Of a stretch of 5,106 nucleotides of DNA, positions 1 to 5,106 are shown piece by piece. The notes under the pieces are model-generated. The model searched no databases. It worked only from the letters and a program-made list of their open reading frames with translations, and had not been told where the DNA came from. The position numbers and the translations under genes are program-made. The number at the start of each line of letters is the position of its first letter. Within the stretch, counting starts at the first letter, position 1. Source of the stretch: Alphaproteobacteria bacterium (GTDB lineage Bacteria; Pseudomonadota; Alphaproteobacteria; Thalassobaculales; Thalassobaculaceae); assembly GCA_028822575.1 (NCBI GenBank), contig JAPKDN010000277.1, positions 1-5,106 of the forward strand, read 5' to 3'.

Positions 1-1858
1 CCGGTTCTTTGGTTTCTTTCGGCGTCTCTTCCCGCGTCTGAGCATTCGTGGGGACAGGATCGGGGGCCGGAGCCGGGGTCGGAGCCGGGGCTGGCGACGT
101 GACCGGTTTGGGGGCAGGGGCCCGATCGCTACTTTGCGCGGATCCCGTCGCGGTGGGAGCGGGCCGGTCCTCGGCTCTCGCCGGCGCTCGGCCCTCTACT
201 TTTGCTGGTGTCCTCGGTTTGTCGGCGCGCGGTTTTCTGGGGGGCGGCGCGCGCTCTTCATCCTTGGGCGGCCCATCCATGCGCGTCACTGTGATCGAGT
301 TTTCCAGCTTGCGGCTTGGGCCTATCGTCTCAAGGAACCGGTCGACGCAGTCGGCGCTGAGTTCGACACAGGACTCGTTGCGCTGAATCTTGATAGCGCC
401 AATTTCCTGTTTGGTCAGTTTGCCGAAACGACAAAGCATCGGAAGCAACCAGCGCGGTTCGGCGTTTCGCTCCCGCCCGATGGACAGGCGGAACCAGACA
501 CCATTCCTGAAATCATCGCGTTGCTTGCGTTTCGGCGGCTCTGGCGCGGCGTCGAGGAGTTCTTCGGGGGCGGTAAGACCGGCCATCTGTTGACGCAAGA
601 AGGCAACGGCGATTTGCTCGGCGCTGTATCGGGCCATGAGTTCGACGGCGAATGCAGTCTCGTCCTCATTGGTGTAACCGCCGAGAGAGGCGTCTTCCAA
701 AATACGCTCGCGGTCGCGCTTGACGATTTCATCCGCCGAGGGCGGTTTGCCCCACGAGGCGGTGATATTGGCGCTGGTGAGAAGGCGTTCAGTGTGGCGC
801 CTGCGATGATGCGGGACGATCAGGGTGCTGACGCCCTTGCGTCCGGCGCGTCCGGTGCGCCCGCTACGATGCTTGAGCGATTCCGCGTTTTTAGGAAGAT
901 CGGCGTGGATCACCAACTCCAGGTTTGGTAGGTCGATGCCGCGGGCGGCCACATCGGTGGCGATGCAAACCCGGGCCCGACCGTCGCGCAAGGCTTGCAG
1001 CGCGTGGGTACGCTCGTTCTGGCTTAACTCGCCGGAGAGCGCGACCACGGAAAAGCCTCGATTGGTGAACCGGCTGGTCATGTGGTTGACGGTTGCCCGG
1101 GTGGCGCAGAAGACGATCGCGGTGCTTGCATCGGCATGGCGCAAAATATTGATGATCGCGTTCTCGCGGTCGTTCGGCGCGGCCACGAGGGCGCGGTATT
1201 CGATGTCCAGATGCTGCTCGCGTTCCTCCGCGGTGGCGATCCGGACGGCGTCCTTCTGATAGCGTTTCGCGAGCTGGGCGATCTGTTTTGGTACCGTGGC
1301 CGAGAACATAAGTGTGCGGCGCGTCGCGGGAGCGGCTTCGAGGATGAATTCAAGATCCTCCCGAAACCCGAGATCAAGCATTTCGTCGGCTTCGTCCAGC
1401 ACAACGGCCTTAAGGACGGTGGTGTCGAGAGATCCACGCTCAATGTGATCGCGTAGGCGGCCAGGCGTGCCCACGACGATATTCGCGCCACGTTCCAGCG
1501 CCCACCGTTCGTTCCGCATATCCATGCCGCCCACACAAGAGGCGAGTTTCGCGCCGGTAATCTCGTAAAGCCATTCCAGCTCGCGCCTCACCTGGAGAGC
1601 AAGCTCGCGGGTCGGCGCAACAACCAACGCCGTGGGCGCACCAATATTTTCGAAACGCCCATTATCGTCCAAAAGTGTCGCAGCCAACGCGAGGCCGAAG
1701 GCGACGGTCTTGCCGGAGCCGGTCTGGGCCGAGACCAGCATGTCGGCACCCGCTAACTCAGGTGCCAACACCGCGCGCTGTACCGGTGTTAGAATCGTAA
1801 ACTCGCGTTTGGTCAATGCTTGGCCTAGCGCGGGAACCACGCCGTCGAAATCTGTCAT
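1..1858 (-). CDS. DEAD-box ATP-dependent RNA helicase with DbpA-type RNA-binding domain, C-terminus cut by window edge
   Basis: ATP-driven remodelling of RNA or RNP, probably in ribosome assembly, mRNA decay or cold adaptation (inferred from DeaD/DbpA relatives). Reading back from ATG 1858 the frame stays open for 619 codons, with no stop before base 1. Visible motifs: Q motif (F20, TPVQ 24-27), Walker A AQTGSGKT 44-51, PTRELA 82-87, TPGR 131-134, DEAD 155-158, SAT 186-188, TDVAARGID 301-309 and HRSGRTGRAG 330-339. No core motif is missing. Residues 340-450 form a charged linker. About 455-527 (VWFRLSIGRE to ITVTRMDG) looks like the DbpA RNA-binding fold. After about 530 the chain is disordered and rich in Pro, Ala, Arg and Lys, with an Ala-Pro run at 580-599, and is unfinished. 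The start is supported by GAAGG seven bases upstream and by normal spacing to the Q motif. The gene lies 215 bp downstream of the sugar operon and is probably transcribed separately. Helicase identity is near certain; the cellular target is not known. Confidence 0.96.
   Translation of the reverse strand, partial: MTDFDGVVPALGQALTKREFTILTPVQRAVLAPELAGADMLVSAQTGSGKTVAFGLALAATLLDDNGRFENIGAPTALVVAPTRELALQVRRELEWLYEITGAKLASCVGGMDMRNERWALERGANIVVGTPGRLRDHIERGSLDTTVLKAVVLDEADEMLDLGFREDLEFILEAAPATRRTLMFSATVPKQIAQLAKRYQKDAVRIATAEEREQHLDIEYRALVAAPNDRENAIINILRHADASTAIVFCATRATVNHMTSRFTNRGFSVVALSGELSQNERTHALQALRDGRARVCIATDVAARGIDLPNLELVIHADLPKNAESLKHRSGRTGRAGRKGVSTLIVPHHRRRHTERLLTSANITASWGKPPSADEIVKRDRERILEDASLGGYTNEDETAFAVELMARYSAEQIAVAFLRQQMAGLTAPEELLDAAPEPPKRKQRDDFRNGVWFRLSIGRERNAEPRWLLPMLCRFGKLTKQEIGAIKIQRNESCVELSADCVDRFLETIGPSRKLENSITVTRMDGPPKDEERAPPPRKPRADKPRTPAKVEGRAPARAEDRPAPTATGSAQSSDRAPAPKPVTSPAPAPTPAPAPDPVPTNAQTREETPKETKEP
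67..90. repeat. Two-copy 12-bp tandem repeat in the Ala-Pro tail of the helicase
   Basis: Bases 67-78 and 79-90 are the same 12-mer (CCGGAGCCGGGG) except for the first base. On the minus strand they encode the alternating Ala-Pro part of the helicase tail, around residues 590-597. The unit is a multiple of three, so gain or loss of copies would keep the reading frame. It is most simply a coding low-complexity repeat, not a separate element. Confidence 0.5.
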
Positions 1859-2073
1859 TGGATCGCCTTCGGAAACGGTTCTCTCGCGCCTGGATAACCG
1901 GCGCTTCTCGTCGCGATCAGTCGTGCGGCGAATTGTTTGAAGATAACTGCAACCTATTGCTTTTTGAGGGTCCTGTACAGCCTTGGAATGCTGGTCATAG
2001 ACGGACGAGGCGCACGTGGTATTTTCGAGAGTGATAAGTACCTTGGATCAGTGCCCCAAAAGCCAATTTCAGG
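1859..2073 (-). other. Intergenic region between sugar operon and helicase; leader of the helicase gene
   Basis: These 215 bases hold no supported gene. Just after the cytidylyltransferase stop the minus strand has AGCC, a 7-base loop, GGCT and then TTT. The 4-bp stem is too weak to call a terminator. Promoter-like pairs were checked on the minus strand: TTGGGG-17-TATCAC just after the stop codon, and TGTACA-17-TAGGTT further down. Both match the sigma-70 pattern poorly. A GCGCC/GGCGC pair with a 9-base spacer sits in the last 50 bases before the ribosome-binding site and could form only a small hairpin. The long leader would allow RNA-level control, as known for some cold-induced helicase genes, but nothing here proves it. 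Confidence 0.5.
1866..1870 (-). promoter_or_regulatory. Ribosome-binding site of the helicase gene
   Basis: On the minus strand GAAGG lies seven bases before the ATG at 1858-1856, close to ideal Shine-Dalgarno spacing. It supports this ATG as the start. The genes of the sugar operon lack comparably good sites and seem to rely on coupling instead. Confidence 0.6.
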
Positions 2074-2781
2074 CTAACCCGACCGCACTGAAGCATTTCG
2101 TTCCATTAGAAACGCAACGACCTCGAAATCGATGGGCTCGTCGATGTCCCAAGAGCGTTCCAACGGCATCACATGAACAGCGGTGTCGGCGTTGTACAAG
2201 GTCGGACCGGCCATGAAGCTGGTGCGTGACCAGGCATAGATCGAGGCATTCATGTCAAAGGTCTCAGGCGCGCTCTGACGCCCGGTGACAACGTTCTCTG
2301 GTCGTTTGCTCAGACCCCATTGCCCCTTGGGGTCGCGTTCCAACTGATTGAAATAGGGTGAGCGCCGGGCTGGCATGACGGTTAAGACATTGCCGTGTCC
2401 GGCTTCCTCTATCAACGCGGCGCAGGCTTGGATATCCGATAGCCGACGCAAGGGCGATGTCGCGTCCAGATCGACCATGGTTTGGAACGTGAGCCCGGTC
2501 TCGCGCTCTACGGTATCGACCGCGTGACGCATTACCGGGATTTTGTCGGCCTTGTCGCTCGCCAGTTCGGCGGGACGGTGGATTACGTGGACGGGGCCTT
2601 CCGCCGCTGCCGCCTTGAGGATCGCCTCGCTGTCGCTGCTGATCGCGACGATGTCGAACAAGCCGCTATCTAAAGCGTGGCGGACCGAATGGCCGATCAG
2701 GGGTTTGCCCATGAGTGGATGGACGTTCTTGCCGGGAATGCCCTTGGAGCCGCCACGGGCGCAGATCGTGCAAATTCTCAT
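2074..2781 (-). CDS. legF: CMP-nonulosonate (probably CMP-legionaminate) cytidylyltransferase, LegF/PtmB type
   Basis: Transfers CMP from CTP to a nine-carbon keto acid, giving the donor used by glycosyltransferases; cytoplasmic. The 235-residue length is normal. The CTP-binding signature ARGGSKGIPGKN lies at 8-19, followed by GKPLIGHS at 25-32. Residues 211-218 (WDIDEPID) carry D212 and D214, matching the metal-binding aspartates of NeuA enzymes. Instead of the common LQPTSPLR of NeuA it has DLDATSPLR at 104-112. It also has MPARRSPYFN (136-145) and RQSAPETFDMNASIY (168-182), which I recall as typical of Campylobacter PtmB/LegF, a CMP-legionaminate synthetase. That makes legionaminate, or a close relative, a better guess than Neu5Ac. 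The ATG shares its A with the upstream TAA stop (TAATG), so translation is probably coupled to the oxidoreductase. It is the last gene of the operon, ending at TAG 2076-2074. The family is secure; the exact sugar is inferred. Confidence 0.92.
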   Translation of the reverse strand: MRICTICARGGSKGIPGKNVHPLMGKPLIGHSVRHALDSGLFDIVAISSDSEAILKAAAAEGPVHVIHRPAELASDKADKIPVMRHAVDTVERETGLTFQTMVDLDATSPLRRLSDIQACAALIEEAGHGNVLTVMPARRSPYFNQLERDPKGQWGLSKRPENVVTGRQSAPETFDMNASIYAWSRTSFMAGPTLYNADTAVHVMPLERSWDIDEPIDFEVVAFLMERNASVRSG

Positions 2782-3701
2782 TAGTTTCGCCCGGCCTCTT
2801 CTATGTGTTGGATCAGATCATCCACTAGGCTCGCCTCGAGAGGGCCGGGGAGGTCGTCGGTGCCCCTAAGAAATGACAGGTGTAGGCGCCGGGTCAGTGC
2901 GTCGCCTCCGAGATCGTCGCGGTCGATGATCGTGCCGTCGCGGGACAAGGTTTGGGTTCGAAAATCCAACTCGTAGGAATGCTCCGTCGTGACCACGATG
3001 CAATCCCGGCGCAACGGGCGAAATAGGTAATTGATTTGCAAGGTCGCAATCGGGCAATGCTCGAAGCTTGCTAAAACACCCCAAGAATCATCGGCCTTTA
3101 TGTCGAGACCACCATGGCATCCGCCAATCGCGTTTACCCGCGACCAGTCACCGAATAGCCAAATCGCATAGTCCAGTTCGTGGCTAAGGTCATGCAGGAC
3201 GCCGCCGCCTTGGGCGCGATCGCTGGAATAAGTATCGCGATGATCCCGGTCCGGCCGCCAGTCCGGCAGGTACTGGCCGCAATAGATCTGTGCCGAGACC
3301 ACCGTTTGATTGGCGATTTCCTCGCGTAGTTTGCGCAGCCCGGTATGAAGGCGTAGAGGAAAACCCACTCTCAAATCCCCGAAGCTCGAGAGGGAAGTAT
3401 CCGGGCAGCCGCCGAACAGAGGCTTTTCCACAAGAACCTTGGCGCTCCTGGCTATGGGCGATAGCGCGTCGAGGACGCGAGCATGATCAACCGTTTCGGT
3501 GGTGACGACCACATATTCGGAAGCGCTCGCCGAGAGAGCGTCCGCGATCGTCGTGAAGCCGCCGACATCGGGACGACGACTGACGGTTGTTACCAAAAGT
3601 CCTATATCGGCCAGAACCCTCGCATGGCGCCGACCAGCGGAGCCTTGGCCGATGACCAGGGCCGTGGAGGGATTATTGGAGAGGCTCATCGACCAGATCA
3701 T
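2781..3701 (-). CDS. Gfo/Idh/MocA-family NAD(P)-dependent oxidoreductase of the nonulosonate operon
   Basis: Likely a cytoplasmic sugar or sugar-nucleotide dehydrogenase or reductase; the substrate is unknown. Counting from ATG 3701 (306 residues), the Rossmann dinucleotide motif ALVIGQGSAGRRH lies at about 14-26. The family's EKP motif, with the catalytic lysine, is at 92-94. A C-terminal-domain segment GGGVLHDLSHELDYAIWLFG runs from about 165 to 184 and contains the usual active-site histidine (SHELD). The protein is somewhat shorter than typical family members of 330-390 residues, but both domains are present. The start is uncertain: TTG 3704, ATG 3701 and ATG 3689 are all in frame, none with a good ribosome-binding site. 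The start overlaps the end of the synthase gene, and the stop overlaps the cytidylyltransferase ATG by one base. Its place between synthase and cytidylyltransferase implies a role in making or modifying the same sugar. Similar oxidoreductases occur in legionaminate-type loci elsewhere, to my knowledge. The family is confident, the reaction is not. Confidence 0.88.
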   Translation of the reverse strand: MIWSMSLSNNPSTALVIGQGSAGRRHARVLADIGLLVTTVSRRPDVGGFTTIADALSASASEYVVVTTETVDHARVLDALSPIARSAKVLVEKPLFGGCPDTSLSSFGDLRVGFPLRLHTGLRKLREEIANQTVVSAQIYCGQYLPDWRPDRDHRDTYSSDRAQGGGVLHDLSHELDYAIWLFGDWSRVNAIGGCHGGLDIKADDSWGVLASFEHCPIATLQINYLFRPLRRDCIVVTTEHSYELDFRTQTLSRDGTIIDRDDLGGDALTRRLHLSFLRGTDDLPGPLEASLVDDLIQHIEEAGRN

Positions 3702-4764
3702 CAATAGCGTAAGCGCGCGAGGCGTGGCGGCCCAACAGACGCCAATAGTGGATCGGAGGCATACCGCCGCCCGGGCGCTTGGTGGTCAGGTTGTCGTCCG
3801 AGAAGGTCTCGCCGGCATGGATGGACATGGCGGCCACCAGGCTTTTGCGGGCTACCTTCAGGGTCGCCACCTCGGATTTTTGGAGAGTTTTGACTGGCTC
3901 GCCAAGTGCGATGGTTGCCTCGCGAATGCCCCTTACCATCGCGGTTAGTTCATCCGGCTCCAGCGAAGCCTTGTGGTCGGGACCGTCCATTGTTCTATCA
4001 AGGGTGAAGTGTTTCTCGATCACTGAAGCGCCCAGCGCCGCCGCCGCTATCGGTACCGTGATACCAGGCGTGTGGTCGGAATACCCGACCTTGAGGCCAA
4101 ATCGCGCGCGCATCACTTGCATCGCTCGAAGGTTCACCGCCTCTAGTCGCGCGGGGTAGTCGCTGGTCGCGTGCAAGAGGGTAACCTGCTTATAAAGAGC
4201 CGCCTTGGCGCCTTCGGCCTGAAGCGCGGTATGGAAGACGGTCGCGCCTGGTCTTACCGTCTGGTCGCCGAAACCAAGAGCATGAGCGATCACCCCAAGG
4301 GCTTCGGCGATCTCCTCCATCTCGGCCATGCCGGTGGAAACGATAAGCGGCAGGCCGGTCCGCGCTGCATTCCACAGGAGAGGTGCGTTGGCCATTTCGC
4401 CCGAGCTGATCTTTAGACAGTCGATATCAAGGTCGCCGACTAGGAAATCTAGGCTGGGTTGATCGAAGGGGGTGCAGAGGAAATCAACGCCGCCGCTGCG
4501 GCATCGGTCCCGCAATTCATGGTATTCCTTGGCGGAGAGCGTTAAGCCACGAAGCATCTCAAGCTGTGACTTGGAACTGGAGGCTCCGCGCTCTTGATAT
4601 GCGGCCTTGGCCGCGCCGGCGGTGACAAGATGTTCTGGAGAGAAGGCCTGAAATTTCACGGCATCGACACCGGCCGCGATCGCCGTGTCGACCAGGCGTC
4701 CCGCCAGGTCGTCCCTACCGTTATGGTTCACGCCGGCCTCGGCGATAATGTAGGGCTCAGACAT
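3673..4764 (-). CDS. neuB: NeuB-family nonulosonate synthase (N-acetylneuraminate or N,N'-diacetyllegionaminate synthase)
   Basis: Condenses phosphoenolpyruvate with an N-acetylmannosamine-type six-carbon sugar to give a nine-carbon acid; metal-dependent and cytoplasmic. The 363 residues include a full NeuB TIM barrel: IIAEAGVNHNG 6-16, DAVKFQAF 34-41, FLCTPFD 95-101, KISSGE 118-123, STGMA 143-147, VGYSDHTPG 226-234, and VIEKHFTLDRTMDGPDHKAS at 248-267. Residues 305-363 form the C-terminal SAF/antifreeze-like domain (KSLVAAMSIHAGE, TTKRPGGGMPP). Its R330 probably matches the arginine that reaches the neighbouring active site in NeuB dimers. Two deviations stand out: LHATSDYP (197-204) replaces the usual LHCTSNYP-like motif, and about 15-20 extra residues lie before it (about 158-193). 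ATG 4764 gives the canonical N-terminus and overlaps the upstream gene's stop by 8 nt. The stop TAA is at 3675-3673. The PtmB-like partner favours the legionaminate branch (LegI), but Neu5Ac cannot be excluded from this protein alone. Confidence 0.95.
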   Translation of the reverse strand: MSEPYIIAEAGVNHNGRDDLAGRLVDTAIAAGVDAVKFQAFSPEHLVTAGAAKAAYQERGASSSKSQLEMLRGLTLSAKEYHELRDRCRSGGVDFLCTPFDQPSLDFLVGDLDIDCLKISSGEMANAPLLWNAARTGLPLIVSTGMAEMEEIAEALGVIAHALGFGDQTVRPGATVFHTALQAEGAKAALYKQVTLLHATSDYPARLEAVNLRAMQVMRARFGLKVGYSDHTPGITVPIAAAALGASVIEKHFTLDRTMDGPDHKASLEPDELTAMVRGIREATIALGEPVKTLQKSEVATLKVARKSLVAAMSIHAGETFSDDNLTTKRPGGGMPPIHYWRLLGRHASRAYAIDDLVDEPLQ

Positions 4765-5106
4765 TGGTGTTGCCTGAGTCGTTAAATGATTTCCTCGTCA
4801 AGGCTCTATAGTCCGTAATTTGGTCGAGAATCGATATAATCCGCAGTGATGTGTTGCCATCGCCATAAGGATTTTCCACGGCCTCGCCACCCATTTTCAA
4901 AGCGCGTTGGATCGCCGAACTAATCCGATCCGATTGGGGGGCGACGTCGATAACCGATGAAGCCGTGATTCTACCGGCCTGACGATCACCTATATTAACG
5001 GTGGGAACCCCAAATGAAGGGGCTTCGTAAAGGCCACTGGAAGAGTTTCCGACGACCGCAACGCAATGGGTCATGCAGGATAAATAGAGCTCACGGCCGA
5101 GTGAAG
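4757..5106 (-). CDS. neuC: Hydrolysing UDP-N-acetylglucosamine 2-epimerase, NeuC/LegG type, C-terminal part only
   Basis: Enzymes of this kind remove the nucleotide and invert C2, turning UDP-GlcNAc (NeuC) or UDP-2,4-diacetamido-trideoxyglucose (LegG) into the mannose-type sugar used by the synthase. The frame is open from the window edge, so the start lies beyond base 5106. The 115 residues present are about the last third of a usual 370-390-residue protein. They read SLGRELYLSC, then a normal internal methionine at 5074, which is not the start. VVGNSSSGLYEAPSFGVPT, VNIGDRQAGR and NPYGDGNTS follow. The NSSSG-EAPSF and NIGDRQ-GR pattern is typical of the hydrolysing NeuC group; the non-hydrolysing WecB group instead has a TERPE-like segment, absent here. 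The stop TGA at 4759-4757 overlaps the synthase ATG by 8 nt. Whether the substrate is UDP-GlcNAc or a bacillosamine derivative cannot be told from this part. Confidence 0.93.
   Translation of the reverse strand, partial: SLGRELYLSCMTHCVAVVGNSSSGLYEAPSFGVPTVNIGDRQAGRITASSVIDVAPQSDRISSAIQRALKMGGEAVENPYGDGNTSLRIISILDQITDYRALTRKSFNDSGNTNV

Noticed and set aside
48..386. Plus-strand open frame with a Gly-Ala repeat start
   Set aside because: It is the antisense image of the Pro/Ala tail of the helicase and has no independent support.
134..931. Long plus-strand open frame of 265 codons opposite the helicase
   Set aside because: It is antisense to the helicase, whose full set of DEAD-box motifs is on the minus strand. 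The predicted protein has no recognisable domain and is a shadow of GC-rich codon use.
1078..1536. Minus-strand 152-codon frame inside the helicase
   Set aside because: It is out of frame with the helicase, is rich in Arg, Ser and Pro, and shows no domain. The helicase frame runs through the same bases without interruption.
1973..1980. Perfect 8-bp palindrome CTGTACAG in the intergenic region
   Set aside because: It is too short and does not extend beyond 8 bp, so it is not evidence for an operator by itself.
1981..2047. Direct repeat CCTTGGA at 1981-1987 and 2041-2047
   Set aside because: Seven bases with no further similarity are expected by chance. There is no sign of a target duplication or attachment site.
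2061..2078. Possible terminator after the cytidylyltransferase gene (AGCC, 7-base loop, GGCT, then T run)
   Set aside because: A 4-bp stem overlapping the stop codon and a short T run are too weak for a factor-independent terminator.
3499..3948. Plus-strand 149-codon frame spanning the synthase/oxidoreductase junction
   Set aside because: It is antisense to two clearly recognised genes and has no known motif or supporting ribosome-binding site.

Overview
The window is almost fully coding, and all coding is on the minus strand. Reading 5106 to 1, it holds the end of a NeuC/LegG-type sugar epimerase, a NeuB/LegI-type nonulosonate (sialic-acid-like) synthase, a Gfo/Idh/MocA oxidoreductase and a LegF/PtmB-type cytidylyltransferase. 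After a 215-bp gap comes a DEAD-box RNA helicase that is still open at base 1. The helicase's close resemblance, from memory, to the long DEAD-box/DbpA-domain helicases of Rhodospirillales and Rhodobacterales, together with GC-rich codon use, suggests an alphaproteobacterium. This placement is an inference from protein style, not from a marker gene.

Region 2074-5106 is one compact biosynthetic unit. The epimerase and synthase genes overlap by 8 nt. The synthase gene overlaps the start of the oxidoreductase gene by 17-29 nt, depending on the start used. The oxidoreductase and cytidylyltransferase genes share one base (TAATG). These junctions point to one mRNA with coupled translation. The expected route is: the epimerase frees a 2-acetamido-mannose-type sugar from its nucleotide, the synthase condenses it with phosphoenolpyruvate to a nine-carbon acid, and the cytidylyltransferase makes the CMP-sugar donor for a surface glycan (flagellin, O-antigen or capsule). 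The cytidylyltransferase resembles Campylobacter PtmB/LegF more than classical NeuA, so a legionaminic-acid-type sugar is more likely than N-acetylneuraminic acid. The oxidoreductase's step cannot be read from sequence.

Region 1859-2073 is non-coding: the 3' end of the sugar operon and the leader of the helicase gene. I see no convincing factor-independent terminator and no strong promoter there, only a good ribosome-binding site for the helicase.

Region 1-1858 encodes at least 619 residues of the helicase: two RecA-like domains with all classical motifs, a DbpA-type RNA-binding domain, and a proline/alanine-rich tail that leaves the window. It looks like a housekeeping gene beside an accessory sugar locus. 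I found no RNA genes, insertion sequences, CRISPR arrays or phage genes, and no clear sign of an undescribed system. The oxidoreductase inside the nonulosonate operon is the least explained part.
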